This document shows, one piece after another, positions 24,908-37,991 of a DNA stretch of 64,000 nt (positions within the stretch are counted from its first letter, which is position 1; each line of letters starts with the position of its first letter). Origin of the DNA: Sisyra terminalis. Its lineage: Eukaryota > Arthropoda > Insecta > Neuroptera > Sisyridae. The stretch is taken from NCBI GenBank assembly GCA_958496175.1, contig OY292274.1, positions 56,244,630 to 56,308,629 on the forward strand, read 5' to 3'. The notes under the pieces were generated by a model, which did no database searches, had not been told where the DNA came from, and saw only the letters and a list, made by a program, of their open reading frames with translations. The position numbers were made by a program, and so were the translations under genes.

Positions 24908-25568
24908 TTATTTAGGAATAATATTTACTTCAAAACAGAACACGTCTTGTCTATTGGACTGCAGTGTATAACGTACTAATGTTTTTACCTGAAAAAAAAG
25001 TGTTTTAATCGAGAAGTAAAATTGAATTAATTTTCCTTACATTTGGAGTAAATCCTGGAATGGTCAAAGATTGAACTAACATATATGTTTTATTTGCTTT
25101 CAAAGGACATGGAGCTGGTGTTCCGTCGGGATTTGTCACCTTGGGGCAAACATTTTTTCCAGAAACTCCAAGAAAGGGAAGAGAAAAACTGCCAAGGAAA
25201 TTGACTCTCAATGTATTTATAAGTTCCTGAACCGGTGCAGCTAAAAATAACGTTTTTATACTATAACAATATAAAGAAAATATGGGAATTACTTGGTTTG
25301 AATAAAACTGCGATTTCAAATGGAGTTCCTTTTTGTATCACACAAGGCTGTTGGTCACAATCACTTATGGCGACTCGTCTTGCTAAATAGTCTGGGTCGA
25401 CATCTAAACAAGATTCAAATAATTAAAAAAGGCAAACATTATCTAATTTCAGCAAAATAATCACCGTTTTTTGCGCCTGCAGAACACTTGTTCACTTGGG
25501 TACATTCAAATGAAGAAATACCGATAAAGAAAACATATAAGAAAACGGTTAACTTAAGGAAAAACATT
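24908..25568 (-). pseudogene. NPC2/ML-domain lipid-binding protein gene 1, apparent one-base frameshift in exon 1
   Basis: NPC2-like proteins are small secreted lipid or sterol binders of the ML family. Exons on the minus strand: 25568-25465, 25403-25293, 25240-25041, 24988-24908, all with GT-AG introns and matching phases. The product has the six ML cysteines in order (NKC, SDC, QPC, NVCPK, PCPL, FCFE) and the usual PDGTPAPCPLKA loop; it would be about 164 aa. Exon 1 encodes a good signal peptide (LTVFLYVFFIGISSF), but the only sensible ATG (25566-25568) is followed by six T bases, which puts it one base out of frame and gives a stop after four codons. With five T the frame would run through. 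Either this is a recent null allele, a homopolymer sequencing error, or the true start lies in an unseen upstream exon. A TATA box 56 bases upstream and an otherwise intact reading frame argue for a functional or very recently broken gene. Confidence 0.85.
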
Positions 25569-25623
25569 GTGTTGTTTTTTCTTTTACTTTAAAAAGAAAT
25601 TGTTCCTTCTTCGAACATGATAC

Positions 25624-25633
25624 TATTTATATA
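25624..25633 (-). promoter_or_regulatory. TATA box of NPC2-like gene 1
   Basis: On the minus strand the segment reads TATATAAATA, about 56-65 bases before the ATG, so the transcript would start near 25600. The same TATAAATAG string precedes the second NPC2-like gene at 37984, which supports it as a shared promoter element. Confidence 0.65.
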
Positions 25634-28600
25634 GTTCCAAAATAATCTATTAGTAATAATTTTTATTGCTCTATATTTCGCTTTTAAAATGGTATAATTT
25701 TATAATGGTGTTATGGCGGTTTTACACAAAAAGGTGATAAAATGATGTATTTTAATGCCTCATTTTTATGCTTCAATTTTATTTATAAAATAAGATAATT
25801 ATTATTCGACACAAATTCAATTTTTCTAAAGTTGCAAAAATTTTAATTTTTTTGTGCAACCACATATTTATTTATCGACTTACAGGCATTGTAGGTTCCA
25901 GTTGAGAACCTTTGTTTTAACTGTTTAAATCAATTTAACATGTCTTCAGCATCGAATGATACTATTAGAAATACATATATGAAGACAATATAGGCGTCTT
26001 ACTTTGGATTTACTCGGAAGTTATTTTAGGGATAGATTTACAGGGAACATAATGATACATTAATGATAGTTGTAAAGGAGTGTCTCTCATATTAATGATA
26101 TTGAAAATAAAAGAAACAAATTAGCCCATAAATAATAAACTAGACGAGGAAAATATTTTTTCGGGTGCTTTAAAGTCTAAAGCCTGTTTGGCTAGGACAT
26201 CTGAATGGAAAATATTAAAAAGTAATTTCTTGATGAGGAATTCAGCGTTTTTCCGTCTAATATCTGAGGGCCTATTATTTATATCGGTGATGGAGGCCAG
26301 AGTTTCTATAGAAAGATTAGCCACCAAAGAAGTGCAGACTCCATGTAATTAGCGACAAACTTAAAAATGATTTATTAATAAGATAACAGTTATTTCACAT
26401 TGTTCATCGATTTCTCATATTGTTAATGGGATTTAAATTCATTGGTGAAATTTCACATCATCGAGTGTTATTGAGGAATTGTATGGTTGGAGCCTGCAGG
26501 GAGCGATCTATTTACTTTACTTTATATTTCCGAGCCCTGCATACAGTACTGCATTAATGTGAAGGTGAATTGAACAAAAAACTCATTTAAGAATAATACC
26601 TTACACTCAATCATAGAAATAATTCAGAGAACTTAATTAAAAGTTTTTCAAAATATATTGACTTTTTTCAATGACAAGAAGGCCCTGAACTGTACTACCT
26701 ATAGATTACTAAAACCGGTTGTATATTTATATTTTTATCAATTTGGGCGCTCATCAGAGCTGTTAGGCAATATTGTAAAACTCGTTTTTCACACATAAGT
26801 CTAGGTGTGTAAAACCGAGTTTGATATAAGTCCAGTTCAATCCGAATCCGATACACAACCTGACCGAAGCGATCCATGAAAACAATAAATGTAAAACTAC
26901 CTTAAACAGTTACGTACATGGGACCTCTATAAAAATCAAGAGCTTGAATCAGAAGATTGAAAACAAAGTAAGTAATGTGTATAAAGTGTATTCTGTATAA
27001 AGATCAAGACATATGGAAAAGAGATGTTTAGTACGTTAAATTGGTTTTTCAAGCCAAGAAAGACATACACATTAACTTGTACAAGCAACAGTACAATAAT
27101 CCTTATTCATTATTGTTTAGCTCAGCAGTACCAAATGCATTCTTTTCTACCGTGCTGTTTACTGTTATTATGTGAAAGAGATTGTGGCCCACGGAAGAAA
27201 CATTTCTCTAAAAAATTGCGAAAAGTTATCAGAAGTCAGACCGAGGTTTATTCTGAGAAATAATTCAACCAGAGGTGTCAATCACTTTCACACAACGCCA
27301 GTAACATACTAATGGAAAGGAATGCCTATTCTGTCTTAGCTTTATTTTGGTTTCTTAAGACTTCTTCAATTTTTCAAAATTTCAAATAATTATTTTCATC
27401 ACGAGTGACTATTTTAATCGCTTTATCGCATATATCTTTTGGTCTATCGATCTTTCCACCAATTGGTATATTTGGAGATATAGCGCTGGATACCCCTTAC
27501 AATTGAAATGTATAATATAATGAGTAACACGGGTAATAATCATTATTGTCAAGTGAGATGTCCAAAAAATTATATTCATACTTCTACCTTTAATTTGGTA
27601 AAATTTATTGTTCGAGTACTAACTTACATAATTTTTTTTATTGCAATTTATGGTTTGATGTTTTGTATTAACCAAGGCCATTTGCGACGTTGGTGCTCTT
27701 TATAATTTCATAAAATATTTTATAGCTTTAAGATATAAATTTAATTAAAATATAACTTCTTAAAAACGAATTTTTTAAAATAGAAAATATTTTTTTTTTT
27801 AGAAAACCAAGTAAGTAGAAGAAATACTTTTTTTAAAGGTCTCATAATAGAGTTCCATTCTGAGATAATTTTCCTTAATCCTTGAATCCTTACAAACCTA
27901 TCCTGTTTTAGTGCTTATAAACCTACTAATTACGTATAGATTATACAATGTTCATACTTGCGTTTACCTATAATAATTGAACAATAACAGGCTTTAGGTC
28001 GCTTTTTTCATTATAAACAACAAAAAATTGAGGAAAGGCCTAAGGTTATATACTTTAATGATACTTAAAGGATGTTTAGGTATTAATGAAATACTTAAAC
28101 GTAAACGCTGAGTGCCTACTGCCTACTTAATATCGTTAATACGAGCGAAATGTTTTAAGGATTTTAAGCAATGCACTTATATCTAATAATAGCACAAATG
28201 CTTCAATGCAGGAGGCTATTAACCAATAGGATTGCAAGATTTAAAGATGTTCATTTGTTTTGATTGTTGAAATTTTGAAAATTTAGGAAACTCACTCCCA
28301 CTGCTAAGCTAATGCGAAATGTATATATACATTATAGGTACCTATACGAATACGTATATGCAATATGAATCCTTTTGTGCAATGACGTCATTCGCGGTAT
28401 ATCGATACATGAATTATAATTGAAGGATTAGATTTATATACTTTGAAAAAGATAAAAAAAAATACTTTGAATTTTTGAAAAAACATTTAATTTACATTAA
28501 GGTAAAACGAAATGATTGATTGAGAATATTATTACCTATTAATTCCTACAATCACGTGCAATTATATATTGAACATTGTAAAAAATGCAATAATGAGGTT

Positions 28601-29267
28601 TGAATTTCTGAAACAACAACCAATTAAAATACTTTCCTGATTGAAATATTTATAAAAAATGTAAGAAAAACAGTATATGAAGTTAATATTTATACCTGAA
28701 ACTATATCCTTTATTGTGAGTAAAATTATGTATTTTATATTCAAGAAAAAATGGGATTGAATTTACGGAAGTGCCTACAAAAATTTTAGATCAATCGGTT
28801 AGATAAATTTTAGGAAAAATAATGTTTCCTGTGTGTCATTTCACAAAAAACTACTAAGCGTATTGAGATAGAGATATGAAATTTCCAGGATCTTAATGTT
28901 TTTTAGTACTAACACATGTCTTAAGTATCATTAAAATATTTTTTCGGGGTCATCCTTATACCTCTAAGCTCTTTAATCTTAATAACGTTTAGTATTAAAG
29001 TTGTATAACATTAAAAATAAAAATGTAAAAAAAAATGATAAGAATTAAAGTTTTGGCTATACATTTATTTTACTTGCTCCATAAAATAATAAAACTACTA
29101 CTAATGCTCTAATTAACATAGAAGACGCCCATAAGGGGATGTTATCATTGAAAAACAATAGATCTTATATATATTTTAACAAAAATTAAAAATTAAATTT
29201 TCGTTCTGTACAGACCTGTGTTTATTTTTTGTGTATGAGAAATGCGGATGCAAGAGGCTGTACTGTG
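25634..29267. other. Intergenic DNA between the two NPC2-like genes
   Basis: No gene could be supported. Open frames at 26121-26327, 26695-26877, 27024-27263, 27508-27705 and 28562-28744 lack domains and splice context. One TGACGTCA octamer occurs at 28383-28390. Confidence 0.5.
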
Positions 29268-29590
29268 ATTTATTTGGCAAAAGAGTTGCGAGGATGATAA
29301 TAAAAAACTAATAATCTATAACTTCAAAATTATTTCATCAATAGTCATAATCAAATTCATACTTATATTCATTTAAATTTGTTCAAAATTGGATGCATAA
29401 GGTATCAATTAAGTACTTAGTGGCCAAAATTTTTACAAAAAGAAAGCCTTGTAATAAAAGCTATTTGGCAAAAGAGTTGCGATAAATGAAAACTAATCAT
29501 TTATAACTTCAAAATTAATTCATCAATAGTCTTAATCAAATTCATACTTATATTCATTTAAATTTGTTTAAAAAGAAAGCCTTGTAACAA
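29268..29590 (+). repeat. Local tandem duplication, two diverged units
   Basis: A unit beginning ATTTGGCAAAAGAGTTGCGA and running through TTCATACTTATATTCATT occurs at about 29271-29390 and again at about 29463-29573. The linker AAAGAAAGCCTTGTAA is itself repeated (about 29440 and 29572). The copies differ by small deletions. Nothing coding is involved. Confidence 0.75.
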
Positions 29591-29971
29591 AAGAAAAGTT
29601 AACTTTAGAAACCGTAAATGGTAAATAGAGGTGAAGAAATTACATAACTATATTTACAGTAAATAATCAGTATGAGGATATGTGCCTTTAAGCTTCTTCT
29701 CTTTTAAAGGATTATAATAGATTATGATTAATATAAAAACTTTCAACACGTTAAATTATATAGTACACCGACAATTTATTCAAAATTACTATTGGAAAAA
29801 AACTTTTTAAACTATTATGTTTGTGGAATAGATAAACCATGAATCAGCAGTTTATTATTTCAAATAAAACTTGATTAAAAGTCCTTTATTATTTAAGTCC
29901 TTGATTATTGATTATTTAAAGTCCTCACTTCGCTAGTTTGATTATTTTTTCAAATAACAATAATTATGTAA

Positions 29972-30056
29972 GCCTAATGGGAGCCGAGTGGTCTAATCGA
30001 CCAATACAAAATTGGTAAGTTTTGGGTTTGATCCTCGTATCGAGCAAATTTTCGAT
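29972..30056 (+). mobile_element. tRNA-derived SINE, head only
   Basis: The copy starts GCCTAATGGGAGCCGAGTGG and contains GGGTTTGATCCTCGTATCGA, matching the tRNA-like first half of the copies at 5517 (minus) and 33587 (plus). The body is absent, so it is 3'-truncated. Confidence 0.75.
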
Positions 30057-30406
30057 AAAAGGAATGCAAAACTTAATTTCAAATTTCTTCTATACGTAAA
30101 AATAAGGTTTTTTTTTTGTTAAATGCGATACTTTTATGTACAGTTGATTATTTTGTTCCTTTTTTATTTTTTCAAAATGAACCTATTTGTCTTACTTTTT
30201 CCACCTCTTATTGTTCTTATTGTTGAAAATTATCTCACTTGACAATGATATGTACTATATAAGGAAAAAATATAAAAGCTATACACACGAGGTAAAAATT
30301 TTTTTATTACTGAATTAATTAACTGGATATAAAGTAATACATTTTTTAAATAATAAAGTTAAATATAACATACATAGATAAAAAAGGAGTTATATTATGA
30401 ATTTAC

Positions 30407-33400
30407 TTATACAATTTTGGCAGGGACTTCAAAGCAGAAAATGTCCTTATTTTTATTTGTTAAAGCCCAGTGAACAACTAACTTTATCTAAAAAAAAATC
30501 ATTCGTTAGTTCAAGTATTGTTTTAATTGTGAATACTATATTTATAATACGTACCTTTGGATAAATTTCTAAGACTTTAAATGAGTCTTTGTACAAATAT
30601 GTTGTTCCTGCTTTTAAAGGACAATCTGCTTTAGTACCGTCAGGATAGGTGATCTTGGAGCAAACATTAGTTCCATCGACTCCAATAAATGGAAATGGGA
30701 TCCCAACAATTTGAGCATTTACAGAACTAATAACGTTGTTAACATCATGGTCTAAAAAATATTTAAAAATACTATTGAGTAAAATGATTAAATCCTTAAT
30801 TTCATTATATTTGTGATCATATCCTTGATGTACTTAATTTTATACGCTTATTCTTTGATGAAAAAACAAGGCAAAATGTATAATTATTTAATGAAACGCG
30901 AATGTAAGTATAATAAATTTTTGATTTCCAATAGAAACTATATTGTGTGCAATAAAAAAATATACTTTTAATTGAAGAGATCATTAAAGTAAAAGTAATA
31001 CAAAAACTTTATTTATTTTTTAAATTATTTCTCGAAAAAAATTTAGTCATATAATCATTAGAATACATCAATTCAGTCATTGTAAAATTAATAATATCTT
31101 ACCTGGAGTAAATTCGAATTGCAATTTGGCAACAGTTTTTCGTCGTAAGATACATGGACCTTTGTCACAATCGGTGATATTAACTGCGGCTGATAGTTCT
31201 GCTGGATTAGAACCTATTGAAAAACGTTTAAGTATTAATTTATTTTTAAATTTTATTTTAATATCAAATGATAGTGAATATAGAGTCGGGATGATTTATT
31301 TGGAGTATTCTTGTTTCATTTGTAAAAATTGTATCAAATAAAAGATATTTTAAAAGACCGAATAGATAAATAGATAACGAGCAACAATAATAGTTATGTT
31401 AGGATTGGTGATAGTTCCACTGCTAAAGAAGTTTCCTGAAGAAAAGCGAAGTGCATATTTGAAATTATGCAACTATTTTTTTTCTTTGGTAGGACTAGAA
31501 CTTGGATATATTGTAGGTGGCTGATTTGGTATTTTGAGAATGCAGGGAATTTTCAATGAAGGTATCTATTTGTTAAAATAAAACTATTTTCAGCTTAGTT
31601 GTATCAGCTTAAAAGCTGTATGAATTTCTAAAATTATGGACTACTCTAACTAGATACGCAATACCCATTTTTTTTTAAAAAGAAAATAACAATTTATATT
31701 GTTTTGTAAATTGTTGTAACCAAACTTATATTTATAGTGATTTGTGTTTTTAACAATGGATCATAATACGTTTACACTTTTACAGTGTTGTTAAATAAGT
31801 TATTTCAGTTATCGTATAAACTATATATTGGGGAAATTTACTTACTAGTAACATTTAATTAATCTCATTCTTATATTCTTAAGAAAGTATAATTTTAATA
31901 AGTATGTTTTTTAATATTATTTATTTCACAATTGGCGACGTAACGATTTCATTTATTTTTTCAATTTTGAGATTTATATAATTAAATTTAAAATTTGATG
32001 TTATGAAAAATGACACTATGCTTACATTTAAATTTTCAAAATGCTTCACATTTTTTAAGAATATGAAACGAGAAATAATTAAGCCTATTAATACGTCTTG
32101 ACTATTGATAATTGATTAACAATTCATTAATCTCAACAATCTAACTGAATTTTATCTAACAGAAATTCTTTGATTTTTTCTTTGATTTATAATGAAAATT
32201 TAAATATTTAATGATTTTTGGATTTCTACTTTGGTCCTGGTAAATTATTGCTGTAGGCTAATACAAAAAATTAGTTAAAATATTCACTAAAAATGTTCTG
32301 ATTCTATATCATTTTTCAATTATCAAATTATTACAGATAGAATATATATTGTAGGTGTATTAGATAATAATGCGAATTATGTCAATTCAACCTTGTGGAA
32401 AAACTCATCTCATAATGAACTGTGTAGTGATCGTTATTCGATTTATAAAAACAAACCAAGTTTCTTATGTACATATATAATCAATTATAATAAATAATTA
32501 TGTCATAATAATTCCTTTGACACAAAAACTGTAAATTTTGCACTAAAGAACAAGCTTAAAATTAAAAAATATACTTAACGATAATAACTGTTTAAAATTC
32601 ATTAAATTTGCATACACATTTTAGTAATAGTTATATTAGTTACAAAATAAAAACAAAATTACTTCAATCAAATCTAATTTTTATTGTTTTACTGCTATTA
32701 ACGTAATTAAATTGTCATAAACTTTGGAAAGTGAAATTTTCCTTTAAAGATAAAAGATTGTTTTTTTAATAAATGATTTTATAAATCTACTTTTATTTGA
32801 TGTAATGAGACTTAAGCCTATAAAAGCTATAGAAACTATAACTTCATCGATTTATAAGCCGGTAATTTTAAGCAATTTTGAAGCAAATATTTTGAAAGTA
32901 GTACAGTAGGATTTATACGATTTATATGCTTAAATGTTTTAAAACACTTCAAACTTTTGAGTTTTAAGCAATTTAAAGTTAGCGAAAAAATCTTTTTTGT
33001 GTAACTGTTGAAGAAATATTTCGAATTATACAATACGGGAAGTTTTAACATTGGTATGTATAGTTTCGTACAGTTGTACAGTTTGTATAGGTTTATTTAT
33101 ATTTTGCTCAGTTCTACTAATAGGAAAAAAAATATGACCTTCTCTTATATCTTTTTAAACAAAAATCTCTTAAAATCTCGTTTCTTATTAGTTACATACC
33201 GTGAAGTCAAAAGGAATCTACCGATTATATAAGAAGACCGTATATTGTTGAGATATATGGTATTTATAAGTCATTTAAGTTGGAGAAGGTATAACAAAAA
33301 ACGAAATTGTTTCCCTGACTTTTTATTAGTTTGTAGATAATTAAAAGTTAGTAAAGCTGCTATTATAATAATGAAGCAAAGAAAAATTATTATGAAAAGG

Positions 33401-36400
33401 TGTTTATTACATGTGAGGGAAAAGTTCATCTGTAGTATTACTTTACAGTAAAATTGATTAATAATGGGATTGTAAAACATTTGCTAATTTTTCTCAAACT
33501 GCATTTAAAATGAAAGAATTAAAAAATATGTACTCTATATTCATAATAATATTTTCTAGTAAAATATTTAATAGTTATTCAAAGAAGCCTAATGGTGACC
33601 GAGTGGTCAAAATGATCGCTCCAAAACTGGTAAGTTTTAGGTTTGATCCTCGTATCGAGCAAATTTTCGATTTTTCTCCATTACGGATTTTTAAAGCCCT
33701 AGAATCACTAAAGACCTTAGTAGTTATAAAGCGACGGTAAATAACAATTAAAAAAAAATGTTATACAAAATGAAAATTCTTCAATGGTGTCATTGTTATC
33801 AAAAATTGTAAAAAATGATGTTATTAAATAATTCTTTAACAAAAGATAAATTGAATTCCCCATTCTCATGTTTGAATGGTGCATCAAACTATGACTGCAT
33901 AGTAATGTGGTACTACAAATCAAAACTTACAACCATAGTAAGTGATCAAAACATATTAGCAGTTATATTCTAGACAAGAATGGGGGTTGAGAGATAAAGG
34001 CGTAGACAAAACTTATAAAAGTTCTGTTTCTGTAGCCTAATTCTTATTTTCTTCAATAACTAGATTACTATATAATGTGGGATTAAAAAAGAATTTGAAA
34101 TAAGAATAACTTAATTCAAGTTTTTAATTATGAAAATCAAATAATTATTGCAAGTTAATTATAATATATTAAATGGTTGTATTAAAATATATGAAAAATA
34201 TTTAAAATGTTTGCAGAATAAATGGTTTTATTGTGATAGGAAACTAAACATTTTAGTTTAATATTTCATTCATTCTTTCCAATTTTTTTATCTTTTTAAA
34301 ATAAATATCTTTCTAGTAATTGCTTTTGTATTAATTGAGAAAATATGCTTTATGAGTCCTTTCATACCAGGAGATTTGAACGCAGCGCCTATTGGTTTGA
34401 GAGTAACCACCTTGACCACTCGTCCATCGGTAGACTTTTTGCTATGTTTATGTGTAATGAAAAAAGTATGTGACACATGTGGAAAGTGGCAATCTCGAGA
34501 ATGTGCTAATTTCTTGAATGAACCAGTTTACATGTCTTTTTACTTCTATCACACTTTGCCTTTGCATGTACTGCTTTAAAAAGTCAAGAAATCTTTTGAT
34601 AATTTAAATTTTGGTGGGAATATAGTGTATAATGCAATATGTGTAGAAAAATAATATATTGGAGTATGTATATACTGAAAATGATTATTTGTAGAATTTA
34701 TAAGTAATTGAGAAACTAAAATGCGTTGACTAAATTAATATCTAAAATTTATTAGTCATTCTATAAGAGCTTATTATTACAGTGGATTATGATTGTGAAG
34801 CAATTATGTATAATAATACTTGGTTAAACGCAATTACATTTCAAAACTGTCGATGAGATATCACTAGATTAATTTTTAATATTTTGACAAAGCTAATACG
34901 TTGTTCAAAAAAATATTTACCTTTTTTTTTGTGTAAAAATGACAGAATTTTCTTCGAATACATTTTTATTCTATATATTGTTATCTTTTTGATATAGCAT
35001 GGTTCCACGCTTTGAAAATTTTTGATTTTCAAAGAGTTAAAATTCACCAAAGTTATTTTTGATGCCTTTACTTGGATTAAAGACTTTATTGTGGAAAATA
35101 ATATTTTAACTTCCCAAAATATTTCATAATTTGAATGGAGTGTATTACCAAATCTTTCATAATTTTGGTACTTGGTATCTTACGATTAGTACCTCTTCTG
35201 GTGCTTTAGATGAAATAAAATATATTTGACGATAAAATTTTTACCTCAAATGACTTGGCGCAGATTTTGATCATGAAAGATCAAAAGTATTAAAAGTCTA
35301 GAATTAGGCTCCTGATGGTCAACAAGCCACAAGAGGTAGGCCGAAATACGTTCAAGACAAAACGTTATTCTCCAAGAAGTTAAGTTTTAAAAAAGGATAA
35401 GTAGGTACTTATTATTCACAACGCTTACGGTATAATATATAAGTGTAATGCTTTTAACTTAAACAATTTTCGATAGTTTTTAAGTCAATCATAATTTTAA
35501 ATACAAAAGTCGGTAATAATTTTGTACCTTCACTTTTATTTAATCGCTACTTGTTAGTACCTCGAATATGACCTTAACTAAATATAAATTTATTTCACTA
35601 CTGACCGTTGCAATTGAATATATGCATAATTAAAAAATCAATGCTTCAACTTCAATGTGTATATTGTGCATGTATCATTAACATGTATTGCTATTCTATC
35701 AAAACGACTTCATAACATTTTAAAATAATTTTTCACCATCTAAAATTTATCAAACCTCAGATACGACAAACCAAATTAAATTATCATATTTTATAAATTA
35801 CGATTTATCAAATAATCATTCATTAGTTAAGTTGCATGAAACACCTGCTAATGGTATTAATGATAGTTATTAATTTTTTTCTACAATAGTAAAAAAAAAT
35901 ATTATTTTGTAACATTGGTCTCTTTTATTCAAAACTAAAATAGTTTCAATCCATTTAAATCAATGTCATGAATGTGTGAATGTGATAAGAATTTTAATGC
36001 AATATTCACTAAAATAATTACGATCGATAATTTGTGTAGGAAGCTAAAGCTAATGCAACTTTAATATGAATTAAATTATAAAATATTATTATATTTATAT
36101 TTTTTATTCTTCTACAGACCAATGTTTTCTAACTTTTTTTTTGCCCAACGAAGTGCCTCGTATGTCCGGTATGTAATATTAACATAATATTTAATTGTTC
36201 ATTAAAGGAATATTGCAGCAGCTATATTAAATCGCTAGGTATTAATTATTAATCATTTATTTAATATTAGTTCATAAATGTAATTAATAGTATTTATTTT
36301 TTTAAAAATAATAGACATTCTTTACAAAGAAGTGTTTTTCAAATTATGGCTCACGCTTTAGAGAAGAATAGTTCAAAAATCAGTACTTTAACTAATTATA

Positions 36401-37909
36401 CATCAAAATTTTCATTAGTTTTTTTAACCCGTCTATATTTAGGAGAGTCTAAGAGTTCCAGAAAGATTTAAATCTTTTATGTATAGGTCGTTGTATGAAT
36501 TACCTAAAAATGATAAATATATAATAGTTCTACGTTCTTTTCAACCTTTCCCCGTTGTATTTCTATAACCACTTCTGCATCTTTCACTAATTACAGCACC
36601 TACCGAAGAAGGATATCGCCCCCGTAGTTTAGTCATTTTTGTTGTATGATAGATACACAATACAAACAAAATTAGGAACCAGTTAAATTCAACGTTCTTC
36701 TAATTTCATAATTGTTGATTAGTGATATCACTCTACTAAACAAAATATGAGTTGCAAAATCAAAAAATAAAACTTGAAAAAATTAACATTTTAAATAGTC
36801 AATAACAATGGCTCTATCCAATAATACCTATTACTCTTTGTGTTGCAAAAAGAAGTCTTATAAACAATATAAACGTTTTCACGGGAAAGTTTTCACTACG
36901 CATTGCCTAAGTGGCTCAAAATTTTGTTTCCATTTTCCATTACCTCCTTGGAAAATCGAATTTCCTCCAGTGGTGCAAAGATCAACAATGAGAACCACTG
37001 AGCTAGAGTGTCGGCCATACTAAATTTTACTTTTAACACAACGCAATCGTATATTTTCATTCAATTGATCTACTTTTCATTGGAATGTTTTAAATTGCAA
37101 AAATAAATAGTATATGTGGAAATCACACTCTACGTATATTAAAATACTACTTAAGAAAAATAATGATACTAAAGATATTCAAATTTGATTTCAATAATTT
37201 TTTCATGTTTAGTTGTCTTCATTTAAAATACTGATTGATTAATTATGAGGCCTTGATAGTTTTCCTCCATTGAGTTTTAAAGTCATGACCATGAAATTTC
37301 ACTTTGAAGTTTATCAGGGTTTCAGTTTGCGGACAAACCATAACCGATTTATTAATACATGAAATTTAATAATCCTATTTAGTAAAATGGAAAAATTTAC
37401 AATAATGCCTGATATATTTTATTGGTATATGTAACATGAGAGATTTAAATGAAAGAATAGGTTGCATTGATTTTGAACTGAGTTTGCTGAAAAGTATTCT
37501 AAATAATTTTTTCATCTTTTAAACAATGGCTTTAGTTTGGTACTTGGTAATATTTATTTTTGAAATATTTAATGGTGTAGTGACGTTATGTTGTAATATT
37601 TATCATTATCTTACACTTTGCTTTAACTTGCTTAAATATGTTATGTTTACTTATTATTATTATTGAAAAAGTAAATAATTGCTGGTAGTAGTTTTATCAG
37701 GAAACCCCAAAAACAACTTTCACTAATAAAAATAACTAGTAAGTATGAGAAGAAATAAATTTGTAAATTTTCTTTGTATTTAATAATTTACCTGCTTTGG
37801 CTCCAGTTTTACAGTTCTTTACTTGTGTTGCTTGAATCCAATCAGGAATAGCACAAACCACCAAAACAAACAAAGCGATTTTTAGTTGGTTTTTATTTAA
37901 ATGAACCAT
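30407..37909 (-). CDS. NPC2/ML-domain lipid-binding protein gene 2
   Basis: Predicted secreted lipid or sterol carrier of the ML (MD-2-related lipid recognition) family. Exons on the minus strand: 37909-37792, 31213-31103, 30751-30555, 30487-30407, joined in phases 1, 1 and 0 exactly as in gene 1; exons 2 and 4 have identical lengths in the two genes (111 and 81 bases). The product is 168 aa. Residues 1-27 are a signal peptide (LKIALFVLVVCAIPDWIQA), and the ML fold cysteines are NC, TDC, GPC, NVCSK, DCPL and FCFE. The spacing from first to second cysteine, which crosses the long intron, is 21 residues in both genes; that is the main reason for joining the distant exon 1. I chose the ATG at 37909 because it follows a TATA box and begins the signal peptide. 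Intron 1 is 6.6 kb and carries SINEs. Identity as NPC2-like is strong; one-to-one orthology is unknown. Confidence 0.88.
33587..33758 (+). mobile_element. tRNA-derived SINE, full-length copy
   Basis: The head GGTGACCGAGTGG (A-box-like) and GGTTTGATCC (B-box-like) precede a body with GCCCTAGAATCACTAAAG and an A9 tail. It is collinear over its whole length with the minus-strand copy at 5346-5517. It lies in intron 1 of NPC2-like gene 2, opposite to the gene's direction. Confidence 0.82.
34351..34436 (-). mobile_element. Diverged tRNA-derived SINE head
   Basis: On the minus strand the segment reads GGACGAGTGGTCAAGGTGG (A-box-like) and GCGTTCAAATCTCC (B-box-like), with the same spacing as in the other SINE heads. 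No matching body follows. It could be a separate tRNA-Ser-like SINE subfamily. Confidence 0.55.
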
Positions 37910-37983
37910 TTTGATCAAATGACGACAATGTTGTCAATGTGAAATCGTTCCAGTATCTTGCTGAAGTCGTACAATGTTACCGC

Positions 37984-37991
37984 TATTTATA
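37984..37991 (-). promoter_or_regulatory. TATA box of NPC2-like gene 2
   Basis: The minus strand reads TATAAATA followed by G, 75-82 bases upstream of the ATG at 37909. The same string occurs before NPC2-like gene 1. Confidence 0.65.

Larger units (their letters stand above)
31214..37791 (-). other. Large first intron of NPC2-like gene 2
   Basis: On the minus strand it starts GTAAATTATT and ends ATTCAATAG. It contains two SINE copies (33587-33758 and 34351-34436) and no other exon that I could support. The alternative, that the 37.8-kb exon belongs to a separate gene whose other exons are lost, cannot be excluded without transcripts. Confidence 0.65.

Noticed and set aside
36945..37020. tRNA-like segment (minus strand AGCTCAGTGG and GGAAATTCGATTTTCC)
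   Set aside because: Spacing between the A-box-like and B-box-like strings is uncertain and no acceptor stem or cloverleaf could be drawn; could be a SINE or hAT end.
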